A stretch of DNA of 64,000 bases from Rhodobacterales bacterium (lineage in GTDB: Bacteria; Pseudomonadota; Alphaproteobacteria; Rhodobacterales; Rhodobacteraceae). The notes under the pieces are model-generated. The model searched no databases. It worked only from the letters and a program-made list of their open reading frames with translations, and was not told the DNA's origin. This document shows, piece by piece, positions 8,297 to 17,388 of the stretch. The position numbers and the translations under genes are program-made. How positions within the stretch are numbered: the stretch's first letter is position 1; each line of letters opens with the position of its first letter. The DNA is taken from positions 1 to 64,000 of the forward strand of contig PDSA01000012.1 of the NCBI GenBank assembly GCA_002748285.1, in the 5' to 3' direction.

Positions 8297-9076
8297 TCAC
8301 AGAGTGCTGTTCACATCGCCCCCATCCAGCAGGATGTTCTGCCCGACAATATACCCCGCATGGACCGAGCATAAAAACGCACAGGCCGCGCCAAATTCTT
8401 CGGCCGTGCCATAGCGACCGGCGGGGATGGCGGCGGCGCTTTGCTGCATGGCCTCATCAACGCTGATGCCCTGTTCCGAAGCCGCCCGCTCCGAAAGCGC
8501 CCGGGCGCGATCCGTCAGGTGCAAACCGGGCAGCAAATTGTTGATGGTCACACCCGAAGCCGCCACCTGCCGCGCCGTGCCCGCCACATATCCGGTCAGG
8601 CCGGCGCGGGCCGAATTGGACAGCCCCAGCACCGCAATCGGAGCCTTGACCGATTTGCTGGTGATATTCACCACCCTGCCCCAGCCACGTCCAATCATCC
8701 CGGGCAAAAGCGCCTTCATCAGCGCAATCGGAGCCAGCATATTGGCCTGCAACGCCTCAATGAAATCCTGCTCATCCCAATCCGACCACAGCCCCGGCGG
8801 CGGGCCTCCGGCATTGGTGATCAGGATATCGGGGGCTCCGGCGGCCTTGAGCACTTTCTGACGGCCCTGCTCGGTGGTGATGTCAGCGGCCACCGCCGTC
8901 ACCTGCACACCGAAATCGGCCCTGATCCCGGCTACGGTTTCGTTCAACGGACCTTCTGAACGGGCGTTGATCACCAGATCCACCCCCTCCGCCGCCAAAG
9001 CCCGGGCACAACCGCGCCCCAGCCCTTTGGACGACGCACATACCAACGCCCGCTTACCTGCAATCCCCATATCCAT
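8297..9076 (-). CDS. Atypical short-chain dehydrogenase/reductase-like protein
   Basis: A 259-residue Rossmann-fold protein of the SDR (FabG-like) family. The cofactor loop CASSKGLGRG (13-22) and NAGG are present, as is the NITSKS segment holding the usual serine. The catalytic Tyr-x-x-x-Lys is missing: the aligned stretch reads LGLSNSARAG. The C-terminal VGQNILLDGGDVNSTL is normal for the family. Such Tyr-less SDRs form a subgroup I recall from alphaproteobacteria; activity cannot be assumed. AGGAG stands 8 bases before the ATG at 9076, which rules out the longer frame from 9220. A CGGCAC/GTGCCG hairpin lies at 8102-8119 in the otherwise featureless gap beyond its end. Confidence 0.88.
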   Translation of the reverse strand: MDMGIAGKRALVCASSKGLGRGCARALAAEGVDLVINARSEGPLNETVAGIRADFGVQVTAVAADITTEQGRQKVLKAAGAPDILITNAGGPPPGLWSDWDEQDFIEALQANMLAPIALMKALLPGMIGRGWGRVVNITSKSVKAPIAVLGLSNSARAGLTGYVAGTARQVAASGVTINNLLPGLHLTDRARALSERAASEQGISVDEAMQQSAAAIPAGRYGTAEEFGAACAFLCSVHAGYIVGQNILLDGGDVNSTL

Positions 9077-9283
9077 CTTTGCGCTCCTGTAATTATTCCC
9101 GAAAAATAAACAATTCGTCCCAATATCGCGCATAATCCGCCATATTTCTGCCCCATCGTAACCAAATACTAACCCTATCGTCACTACCCTGTGATGAGGC
9201 AGTTTTAAACAGTTCGCCAAGCGGTGATATTGATGATAGGCTAAGGGCCCGTCGATGTCTCGCTGGTGTCAGAGAGGTTGAGA

Positions 9284-10330
9284 ATGGGAAAAGCCGCGCG
9301 TATGGGAACAGCAATGCAAATGGATCAGGTGCAGGATTTGCCGGTTTATCTGTCCGATGACTTTCGGGTGGTCGATGGGGCAGCGCTGGGTGATGGGCTG
9401 GCCGATGGCGATGATTTGATACTGGACGATGCCTATGCGCTGCGGGCCAATGCCGGACAGCACCGGCTGTCGATCTTTCAGCCCGATCGTCAAGCCAACA
9501 GTGCCTTTGTGATCGACGCCGGCAGCACGGTTGGCGTGGCCGGGCATGAGCTGCATCTGGATTGCACCATCACCCTGATGGGGCCGGATGGCGAAACCTT
9601 TGACGCGGTGGTGCTGGTCGAGGTTGACCCAGAGGCCGGGGTAATCGAGCAGGTCTATATGCTGGCACTGGCTCCGGTACGGGAAAAAACCAGCTATCAT
9701 CTGGTCGGGATTGATCAGAGCAACGCCCAGACCCGCATGGCGCAGGCGGCTTGCGTCAGCTTTAGCCGTGGCACCCATATCACCATGGCCAGCGGCGAAC
9801 AGCGCCCGATCGAAGATCTGCGCGTGGGCGACAAGGTGCTGACCCGCGATCAGGGGCCGCAAACCATCCGCTGGATCGGCCAGACCACCATGCGTGCGGT
9901 GGGCGAATTTGCCCCGGTACTGATCAAGAAATCCGCCCTGAACAATCTGAACGATCTGGTGGTCAGCCCGAATCACCGGCTGTTCATCTATCAGCGCATT
10001 GATGAAATCGGCGCCGGCCGCAGCGAGGTTCTGGTCAAGGCCAAGCATCTGATCAACGGCACAACCGTGACCCGGGTCAATGGCGGGTTCGTGGATTATT
10101 TCCAGCTGTTGTTTGACGAACATCAGATCATCTTTGCCGAAGGCATCGCCGCCGAGAGCCTGCTGCTGGATATGCGCACCTCGGCCGTGCTCCCCGCTGA
10201 TCTGGCTTGTGATATTTACGGCAGCGGATTGGTCGATCACCGCAATAACCACAATAATTTCGAAGTCGACAACTGGCAGCAAAATGGGGGCGATGTGGTG
10301 GAACGGCTGCGCCGGGCGTCTTGCGGCTAA
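9284..10330 (+). CDS. Hint-domain (hedgehog/intein-type) protein
   Basis: A 348-residue protein with a Hint domain from about residue 157 (ACVSFSRGTHITMASGE) through VLTRDQGPQTIRWIG, SPNHRLFIY and the DYFQLLFDEHQII segment, ending near 300. The domain starts with Cys157, the residue that would make the N-S acyl shift in self-splicing relatives, and has the conserved B-block-like SPNHR. Such single-Hint proteins are numerous in Rhodobacterales, often secreted, and their role is unsettled. The N-terminal 150 residues are a beta-rich region. No N-terminal signal peptide is obvious. The start at 9284 has AGAGAGGTTGAG ahead of it; six more codons upstream are possible. Divergent from the SDR gene. 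Confidence 0.85.
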   Translation: MGKAARMGTAMQMDQVQDLPVYLSDDFRVVDGAALGDGLADGDDLILDDAYALRANAGQHRLSIFQPDRQANSAFVIDAGSTVGVAGHELHLDCTITLMGPDGETFDAVVLVEVDPEAGVIEQVYMLALAPVREKTSYHLVGIDQSNAQTRMAQAACVSFSRGTHITMASGEQRPIEDLRVGDKVLTRDQGPQTIRWIGQTTMRAVGEFAPVLIKKSALNNLNDLVVSPNHRLFIYQRIDEIGAGRSEVLVKAKHLINGTTVTRVNGGFVDYFQLLFDEHQIIFAEGIAAESLLLDMRTSAVLPADLACDIYGSGLVDHRNNHNNFEVDNWQQNGGDVVERLRRASCG

Positions 10331-10431
10331 CTTCAGCATGTCTGAAAACCGGCGAATCCATCTTCCTGTTTGACTTCGGACAAAAGCGCGTTAGGTTCGT
10401 GTGACTCATAATCACATAGGCTGGCCGTTAA

Positions 10432-12270
10432 ATGCTTGATAATCCGACAGACACAACGCCTCTTGTTTCCATCGAAAACCTGCGGGTTGAATTTTCGACC
10501 AAAGACGGGCCTGTGGTTGGGGTTGAAGATATCAATTTTCAGATCAATCCGGGCGAAACCGTTTGCGTGGTGGGTGAATCCGGGTCGGGTAAATCGGTAT
10601 CGTCGCTATCTCTAATCCGTCTGGTCGAATTTGGCGGCGGCACGATCACCAACGGCAGAATCATGTTCGACCGCCGCGATCACGGTGATGGCAAAGGTGC
10701 GATTGATCTGGCCCATGCCGAAAAGGATTTGATGCGCACCATTCGCGGCAATGAAATCGGCATGATTTTTCAGGAGCCGATGACCTCGCTCAACCCGGTA
10801 TTCACCATTGAACGCCAGCTGACCGAGGGCTTGCGCATCCACAAAAACGTCACCAAGGCCGAGGCCCGCGAGCGCGCGCTGGAGTTGCTCAAACAAGTGC
10901 GGATGCCCGAACCCGAGCGCCGTCTGAAACAATACCCGCATGAACTATCCGGCGGGATGCGCCAGCGAGTGGTGATCGCCATGGCTCTGGCCTGCAAACC
11001 CCGGGTGCTGATCGCGGATGAGCCCACAACCGCGCTGGACGTGACCATTCAGGCCGAAATTCTGGCGCTGATCGACCGTCTGAAGCGGGAGACCGGCGCA
11101 GCGGTGTTGTTCATCACCCACGATATGGCCGTGGTGGCGCAGATGGCGGATCGGGTTGTGGTGATGTTCCGCGGCAATATGGTCGAAGAAGGCCCGGTTG
11201 CCCAAATCTTTGAAAACCCGCAAGAAGACTATACCAAAGCGTTGCTTTCGGCCGTACCCAAGCTTGGCGAAATGACGGGCAAAATCGCGCCCGAGCCGAT
11301 GCGGATCATGGGTGAAGAAACCCCCAATATCGGCAAACCGATCATCCCCAGCAACGAAGTCCTGTTGGAGGTGAAAAATCTGGTGCAGCGTTTTCCGGTC
11401 ACCGGCGGGCTGCTGCGCCGCACCATCTCGAACGTCCATGCGGTTGAAGACGTATCATTTAACATCAATGTCGGCGAAACCCTGTCGCTGGTGGGCGAAA
11501 GCGGCTGTGGCAAATCCTCTTGCGGGCGCTCGATCCTGCGGCTGAACCAGCCGCAATCCGGGCAGGTTTTGCTGCATGGCAAAGACGTTCTGCAATGCAG
11601 CCAGAAAGAATTGCGCGAGGCCAGACGCGATATGCAAATGGTATTTCAGGACCCGTTCGCATCTCTGAACCCGCAAATGCGCCTGTCGGATCAGGTCTCG
11701 GAGCCGCTGATCAACTACCATGACGCGCGCGGCTCCGAACTGCATGACCGGGTTTCGCATCTTTTCGACCGGGTGCATCTGCCACGCGATTTCATGCGCC
11801 GCTATCCGCATGAGCTGTCGGGCGGACAACGCCAGCGGGTGGCCATCGCCCGCGCTTTGGCGCTGAACCCGAAACTGATCATCGCCGATGAATCCGTTTC
11901 GGCGCTGGATGTGACCGTGCAGGCGCAGGTGCTGAACCTGATGATGGAACTGCAAGCCGATCTGGGCATTTCGTTTCTGTTCATCAGCCATGATATGGCC
12001 GTGGTCGAACGAGTCAGCCATCGCACCGCAGTGATGTATCTGGGCCGCATCGTCGAAATCGGCCCCCGCGCGGCGGTGTTCGAAAACCCGCAGCACGAAT
12101 ACACCCGCACCCTGCTCTCGGCGGTTCCGGTGCCCGATCCGCATATTCGCAAGCTGGAAACGGACCTGAATTTCAAACCGATCCCCTCGCCGATCTTCCC
12201 GCTGGATTACGACCCGGCCCCCTCGGAATATGAAGAAGTCGATCCCGATCACTTTGTATTGAAGTCCTGA
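10432..12270 (+). CDS. Peptide ABC transporter ATPase, two fused ATP-binding domains
   Basis: A 612-residue protein holding two complete ABC ATPase domains of the Dpp/Opp type, like DppD and DppF joined. Domain one has Walker A GESGSGKS (48-55), LSGGMRQR and LIADEPTTALDVT. Domain two has GESGCGKSS (about 355), LSGGQRQR (about 461) and LIADESVSALDVT. It would energise uptake of peptides or similar solutes. No substrate-binding protein or permease gene is adjacent, so it is an orphan here. A TTGACT (-35) and TAGGTT (-10) with 16-bp spacing at about 10371-10398 could be its promoter. The ribosome-binding site is weak. Confidence 0.92.
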   Translation: MLDNPTDTTPLVSIENLRVEFSTKDGPVVGVEDINFQINPGETVCVVGESGSGKSVSSLSLIRLVEFGGGTITNGRIMFDRRDHGDGKGAIDLAHAEKDLMRTIRGNEIGMIFQEPMTSLNPVFTIERQLTEGLRIHKNVTKAEARERALELLKQVRMPEPERRLKQYPHELSGGMRQRVVIAMALACKPRVLIADEPTTALDVTIQAEILALIDRLKRETGAAVLFITHDMAVVAQMADRVVVMFRGNMVEEGPVAQIFENPQEDYTKALLSAVPKLGEMTGKIAPEPMRIMGEETPNIGKPIIPSNEVLLEVKNLVQRFPVTGGLLRRTISNVHAVEDVSFNINVGETLSLVGESGCGKSSCGRSILRLNQPQSGQVLLHGKDVLQCSQKELREARRDMQMVFQDPFASLNPQMRLSDQVSEPLINYHDARGSELHDRVSHLFDRVHLPRDFMRRYPHELSGGQRQRVAIARALALNPKLIIADESVSALDVTVQAQVLNLMMELQADLGISFLFISHDMAVVERVSHRTAVMYLGRIVEIGPRAAVFENPQHEYTRTLLSAVPVPDPHIRKLETDLNFKPIPSPIFPLDYDPAPSEYEEVDPDHFVLKS

Positions 12271-12293
12271 TCCACCCGGCCTATACGCGGCCC

Positions 12294-13901
12294 ATGCAAG
12301 ATCAGAACCCAAATCACCTGCAAATGCCCGCTGAGGTCGCTCGGCGGCGCAGCTTTGCCATCATCAGCCACCCCGATGCCGGGAAGACCACCCTGACCGA
12401 GAAGTTTTTGCTCTATGGGGGTGCGATTCAGATGGCCGGTCAGGTGCGCGCTAAGGGTGAGGCCCGCCGCACCCGCTCCGATTTCATGAAGATGGAGCAA
12501 GACCGGGGCATTTCGGTGTCGGCCTCTGCGATGTCTTTTGACTTTGACGGATGCCGCTTCAATCTGGTCGACACCCCCGGCCACGCCGATTTTTCCGAGG
12601 ACACCTATCGCACCCTGACCGCGGTTGACGCCGCCGTGATGGTGATCGACGGGGCCAAAGGGATCGAAAGCCAGACGCAAAAACTGTTCGAGGTCTGCCG
12701 CCTGCGCGATTTGCCGATCCTGACTTTTTGTAACAAGATGGACCGCGAAAGCCGCGATACCTTTGACATCATTGACGAAATTCAGGAAAATCTGGCCATA
12801 GACGTCACCCCCGCCAGCTGGCCCATCGGCATGGGGCAGGATTTTATCGGCTGCTATGATCTGCTGCATGACCGGCTGGAGCTGATGGACCGCGCCGACC
12901 GCAACAAGGTGGCCGAAAGCATTTCAATCAATGGGCTGGATGACCCGGCGCTGGAACAACACATCCCGGCGGATATGGTCGAGCAGCTGCGCGAAGAAAT
13001 CGAAATGGCGCGCGAATTGCTGCCCGCCATGGACCGTGCCGCGTTTCTGGACGGCACTCTGACGCCGATCTGGTTTGGCTCGGCGATCAACTCATTTGGG
13101 GTCAAAGAGCTGATGGACGGCATCGCCCAATACGGCCCGGTGCCGCAGCCGCAGCAGGCCACCCCGCGTCCGATTGATCCGGGCGAAGCCAAGGTTTCGG
13201 GCTTTGTGTTCAAGGTGCAAGCCAACATGGACGCCAAACACCGCGACCGCGTGGCCTTTGTGCGCATCACCTCCGGCCATTTCAAACGCGGCATGAAGCT
13301 GACCCATGTGCGCCACAAAAAGCAGATGGCCATCAGCAACCCGGTGCTGTTCCTGGCCGCCGATCGTGAACTGGCCGAGGAAGGCTGGGCCGGCGACATC
13401 ATCGGCATCCCCAATCACGGCCAGCTGCGCATCGGCGACACCCTGACCGAGGGCGAAAGCCTGCGGGTGACCGGCATCCCCTCATTTGCGCCCGAGCTTT
13501 TGCAAACCGTGCGCGCCACCGATCCGATGAAATCGAAACATCTAGAAAAAGCCCTGATGCAATTTGCCGAAGAGGGCGCGGCCAAGGTGTTCAAACCGAT
13601 GATCGGCTCGGGCTATATCGTTGGCGTGGTCGGAGCGCTGCAATTCGAGGTTCTGGCCAGCCGCATCGAACAGGAATACAACCTGCCGGTGCGCTTTGAA
13701 CCCACGCAATATAGCTCGGCCCGTTGGGCGGCGGGGGACAAGGCGGCGCTGGATCGTTTCGTCGACGCCAATCGCGCCCAGATGGCCACCGATAATGACG
13801 GTGATCAGGTTTATCTGACCCGCCTGCAATGGGATATCGACCGGGTGGAGCGCGATTACCCCGACATCCGGCTGACCGCCACCAAGGAAATGATGCTGTA
13901 G
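12294..13901 (+). CDS. prfC: Peptide chain release factor 3
   Basis: A 535-residue translational GTPase that removes RF1/RF2 from the ribosome after termination. The G1 loop SHPDAGKTT (25-33), DTPGHADFSEDTYRTL with the G3 motif, and FCNKMDRESRD with G4 are all visible. EQDRGIS-like switch I and the EPTQYSSARW C-terminal block match RF3 rather than EF-G. Length is usual. It starts 23 bp after the ABC ATPase gene in the same direction. The ATG at 12294 has no strong ribosome-binding site; the ATG ten codons later is an alternative. Confidence 0.96.
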   Translation: MQDQNPNHLQMPAEVARRRSFAIISHPDAGKTTLTEKFLLYGGAIQMAGQVRAKGEARRTRSDFMKMEQDRGISVSASAMSFDFDGCRFNLVDTPGHADFSEDTYRTLTAVDAAVMVIDGAKGIESQTQKLFEVCRLRDLPILTFCNKMDRESRDTFDIIDEIQENLAIDVTPASWPIGMGQDFIGCYDLLHDRLELMDRADRNKVAESISINGLDDPALEQHIPADMVEQLREEIEMARELLPAMDRAAFLDGTLTPIWFGSAINSFGVKELMDGIAQYGPVPQPQQATPRPIDPGEAKVSGFVFKVQANMDAKHRDRVAFVRITSGHFKRGMKLTHVRHKKQMAISNPVLFLAADRELAEEGWAGDIIGIPNHGQLRIGDTLTEGESLRVTGIPSFAPELLQTVRATDPMKSKHLEKALMQFAEEGAAKVFKPMIGSGYIVGVVGALQFEVLASRIEQEYNLPVRFEPTQYSSARWAAGDKAALDRFVDANRAQMATDNDGDQVYLTRLQWDIDRVERDYPDIRLTATKEMML

Positions 13902-14068
13902 CGGCACATAAGCCACGCCTTATACCCTCATCAGACTCACCGATTGACCCACACCCCTATTTTCGCTAAACCCTGCCCGTAGGTTGATAATATGGAAAAC
14001 CACGGGCCATCCGGGCCTGACCTTTTAAAACGCACGGACCAGAAGTGTCCGTAACACTGCGGATATGT

Positions 14069-15499
14069 ATGACAAAATTCTCTGATCTTAAACTTGGCCC
14101 TAAGGTGCTGAAGGCCATCGAAGCTGCGGGTTACGAAAGCCCGACCCCTATTCAGGCCGGGGCCATCCCGCCTGCTTTGGAGGGCCGCGATGTATTGGGC
14201 ATTGCACAAACTGGCACCGGCAAAACCGCCAGCTTTACTCTGCCGATGATTAGCATGTTGTCCCGTGGCCGCGCCCGCGCCCGGATGCCGCGCTCGCTGG
14301 TGCTGGCCCCCACCCGAGAACTGGCCGCTCAGGTCGCGGAAAATTTCGACACCTATGCCAAGGGCAGCAAGCTGAGCAAAGCGCTGCTGATCGGCGGCGT
14401 ATCGTTCAAGGAACAGGATCGGCTGATTGACCGCGGGGTGGATGTGCTAATCGCAACTCCGGGCCGGCTGCTGGATCATTTCGAGCGCGGCAAGCTGATG
14501 CTGACCGGCGTGCAGATCATGGTGGTGGACGAGGCCGACCGGATGCTGGATATGGGCTTTATCCCCGATATTGAACGCATCTTCAGCCTGACTCCGTTCA
14601 CCCGCCAGACCCTGTTTTTCTCGGCCACCATGGCACCTGAGATTGAGCGCATCACCAACACCTTCCTTTCCAACCCGGCCAAGATCGAAGTTGCCCGGGC
14701 GGCCACCACAAACGAGAATATCACTCAGGGTGTGGTGATGTTTCAGGCGCAAAACAAGCGCAGCGAGGCCAAGGAAAAACGCGATTTGCTGCGGGCGATG
14801 ATTGAAAAAGAGGGCGAAGCCTGCACCAACGCGATCATTTTCTGTAATCGCAAGGTGGATGTGGATATTGTCGCCAAATCGCTGAAAAAACACGGCTTAA
14901 ATGCCGAACCCATCCATGGGGATCTGGACCAGAGCCGCCGGATGGAGGTTCTCAAGGGTTTTCGCGATGGCGAAATCCGTTTCTTATGCGCCTCGGATGT
15001 AGCGGCGCGCGGGCTGGACATCCCCGATGTCAGCCATATTTTCAACTTTGACGTGCCGGGCCATGCCGAGGATTACGTTCACCGCATTGGGCGCACCGGC
15101 CGGGCCGGGAAGTCTGGCGTTGCGCTGATGATTTGCAGCCCGCGGGATGAGAAGAATCTGGATGATGTACAGCGGTTGATCAAAAACAAAATCCCACAGC
15201 TGGAAAACCCGATCACCGGGACCGCAGCCAAGGCGGAAACGCCCAAAGCCGAACCCAAGAAAACCAGCCGCAGCAGACGCAAACCCAAAGAGGAAAAAGA
15301 GGAATCCGTTGCTCAAACCGCGCCGGAGGCCGAATCACTGGCCAAAACCGGGCCGGCCAAGAAAGCGGCACCCAAACGTTCCTCCGACAACAAATCTCAG
15401 AAGAATACACCGCAGAACAACAGGAATCAGCCCAAGGGCATGGGGGGCCATCTTCCCGATTTCATCGCCAAAAGCTTCGACGATCGGCGGGCCGGATAA
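14069..15499 (+). CDS. DEAD-box RNA helicase, RhlE-like
   Basis: A 476-residue ATP-dependent RNA helicase. Motifs in order: Q motif (TPIQAGAIP), AQTGTGKT (46-53), PTRELAAQV, TPGR, DEAD near 154-157, SAT, and HRIGRTGRAG near 336. The two RecA domains end at about residue 380. A lysine- and proline-rich basic tail of about 95 residues follows, typical of RhlE-type helicases that bind structured RNA. The start chosen is the ATG giving MTKFSDLKLGPKVL; a GTG at 14045 is in frame but adds residues not usual in the family. The 167-bp gap before it has no clear feature. Confidence 0.93.
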   Translation: MTKFSDLKLGPKVLKAIEAAGYESPTPIQAGAIPPALEGRDVLGIAQTGTGKTASFTLPMISMLSRGRARARMPRSLVLAPTRELAAQVAENFDTYAKGSKLSKALLIGGVSFKEQDRLIDRGVDVLIATPGRLLDHFERGKLMLTGVQIMVVDEADRMLDMGFIPDIERIFSLTPFTRQTLFFSATMAPEIERITNTFLSNPAKIEVARAATTNENITQGVVMFQAQNKRSEAKEKRDLLRAMIEKEGEACTNAIIFCNRKVDVDIVAKSLKKHGLNAEPIHGDLDQSRRMEVLKGFRDGEIRFLCASDVAARGLDIPDVSHIFNFDVPGHAEDYVHRIGRTGRAGKSGVALMICSPRDEKNLDDVQRLIKNKIPQLENPITGTAAKAETPKAEPKKTSRSRRKPKEEKEESVAQTAPEAESLAKTGPAKKAAPKRSSDNKSQKNTPQNNRNQPKGMGGHLPDFIAKSFDDRRAG

Positions 15500-15522
15500 C
15501 ACCGGCCTCCCCCGGGCGTCTT

Positions 15523-15627
15523 TATAGCGTTTGACGAAATACCTGATGCAAAAAGCATCACTTAACGCGTTGAAATCTATGATTTCAGGCAGCATTAGGT
15601 GATTCAGGTTTTTCGCATAACGCTTTA
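15523..15627. repeat. 105-bp inverted-repeat element with nested hairpins
   Basis: The ends form imperfect inverted repeats about 26 bp long: TATAGCGTTTGACGAAATAC at 15523 onward matches the reverse complement of the stretch ending at 15627, which contains GCGTTATGCGAAAAACCTGA. Inside are a GATGC-AAAAA-GCATC hairpin and a TGAAATC-TAT-GATTTCA hairpin. It fills the gap between the convergent helicase and ribonuclease J genes. It looks like a MITE-type or structured intergenic element. Between it and 15718 are short GC-rich hairpins (about 15655-15705) that may end the rnj transcript. Confidence 0.65.
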
Positions 15628-15717
15628 GTTACACACAAGCTCTGCGCCCATCCCCAACCCGAGGGCCAACAGGGCCCGAGGCATCGAGCGGCCCGTCAGG
15701 GCCTCCTTTTGACAAGC

Positions 15718-17388
15718 TCAGGCCAGGCGGCTGATGATCACGCTGACTTCGGGCTTTTTGCCGATTTCCTTCTGAACCGAACGCCGCACGTCCCGCTTCA
15801 GCATCTCTTCGATCTTGTCATCATCGCGCAGGTTTTTATCATCCATCCGCATCAAAACCTGCCCCAGATCGGCCTCGATCAGCTCAGCCAGCGGCACATT
15901 CGACGCGCCGCTTTCCGCCAGCCCCATCACCTGCACCCAAGGATCGCCCACCGGCTCATCCGCCTCATCCAGCACCACAGTGACCAGCACATGCCCATTC
16001 AGAGCCATACGGATCCGGTCGCGCACGATCCCATCCAGCGCCCCATATTGCGCCGTGCCATCCAGATAACAGCGCCCGGTTTCCACATGCTCAACCACAT
16101 GCGGTTCCGTGCCTGAAATATCCGCCATCGAACCATTGACCAGCACCATCGTCCCACGCCCGCGATCCGCTGCCAGATGCGCATGTTCGCGCAGATGCCG
16201 GTGCTCGCCATGCATCGGGATCACCATCTCGGGGTCCACAAGGTCATGGATTCGCAGCAGATCAGGCCGGTTGGCATGGCCGGAAACATGATAAAGCCCA
16301 TGGCTATCATCCACCACATCCACGCCCATTTCCGAATAAGCATTCATGATCTGGATCACCCCACGCTCATTGCCCGGGATGGTTTTGGATGAAAACAGGA
16401 ACAAATCGCCCTCATTCATCCGCAAGCCACGATATTTCCCCCGCGACAGCTGCGCCGAAGCCGCCCGGCGTTCCCCTTGCGAACCCGTGACGATCAGCAT
16501 CAGCTTGTCATGCGCCACATCGCGGGCGTCCTCGGCTGAAATGATCGGAGGAAATTTGCCGATAATGCCGGTCTCTTCACCCGCCAACACCATGCGCTGC
16601 ATTGCCCGCCCCAACAGACAAACCGACCGCCCCGCCGCCACACCAGCCTGCGCCAGCGTTTTCAGTCGCGCCATGTTAGAGGCAAATGTGGTCGCCACCA
16701 CCATGCCCTTGGCCCCAGCCACCAGCTTGGTGATTTCCGGGGCGAGTATGGCTTCGCTGTGGCCCGGATGGAGGGAAAACACGTTGGTCGAATCACAGAC
16801 CAGCGCCTTGACGCCGTCTTTGGACACTTCGCGCCACAGCGCTTCGTCAAAGGCATCACCCAGCACCGGAGTTTCGTCCAGCTTGAAGTCCCCGGTATGC
16901 AGCACCCGCCCCGCCGGGCTGTCGATCACCAGACCCGCGCTTTCGGGGATCGAATGCGACACCGGCAAAAACGACACCGAAAACGGCCCAGCCTGAATGG
17001 TTTCGGGATAAGACGACACGGTGTTGATCACATCTTCGGGCTGCCCGGCCTCGAGCATTTTATAGCGGGCGTGATGGGCGGTAAAAGCGCGGGCATAAAC
17101 CGGCGCCCCCAACCGTTTCCACAGATGACCGATGCCACCAACATGATCCTCATGGGCGTGAGTGATGAAAATCGCTTCCAGCCGATCCTTATGCGCCTCA
17201 AGCCAGCTGATATCGGCAAAGATCAGATTGACCCCCGGCGTGGTGTCCATATCCGGGAAGGTCACCCCCAGATCGACCAGAATCAGCCGTTCTTTGCCCG
17301 CAGGCCCATAGCCATAGACATAAGCGTTCATACCAATTTCACCGGCCCCGCCAAGAGGCAGGTAGATCAGGCGGTCGGATTTTTTCAT
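15718..17388 (-). CDS. rnj: Ribonuclease J
   Basis: A 556-residue metallo-beta-lactamase/beta-CASP ribonuclease that processes and degrades RNA, acting as 5'-exo- and endonuclease in species that have it. The zinc site THAHEDHVGG (76-85) is intact, as are LHTGDFK, the beta-CASP segment and HVSGHANRPDL. The N-terminus LPLGGAGEIGMN is diagnostic of RNase J. Its start overlaps the coaX stop by four bases (ATGA), so the two are translationally coupled in the nuoN-birA-coaX-rnj order usual for Rhodobacterales. Confidence 0.96.
   Translation of the reverse strand: MKKSDRLIYLPLGGAGEIGMNAYVYGYGPAGKERLILVDLGVTFPDMDTTPGVNLIFADISWLEAHKDRLEAIFITHAHEDHVGGIGHLWKRLGAPVYARAFTAHHARYKMLEAGQPEDVINTVSSYPETIQAGPFSVSFLPVSHSIPESAGLVIDSPAGRVLHTGDFKLDETPVLGDAFDEALWREVSKDGVKALVCDSTNVFSLHPGHSEAILAPEITKLVAGAKGMVVATTFASNMARLKTLAQAGVAAGRSVCLLGRAMQRMVLAGEETGIIGKFPPIISAEDARDVAHDKLMLIVTGSQGERRAASAQLSRGKYRGLRMNEGDLFLFSSKTIPGNERGVIQIMNAYSEMGVDVVDDSHGLYHVSGHANRPDLLRIHDLVDPEMVIPMHGEHRHLREHAHLAADRGRGTMVLVNGSMADISGTEPHVVEHVETGRCYLDGTAQYGALDGIVRDRIRMALNGHVLVTVVLDEADEPVGDPWVQVMGLAESGASNVPLAELIEADLGQVLMRMDDKNLRDDDKIEEMLKRDVRRSVQKEIGKKPEVSVIISRLA

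Noticed and set aside
9269..10339. A 356-codon minus-strand frame
   Set aside because: Antisense to the Hint-domain gene, which has clear domain motifs and a ribosome-binding site.
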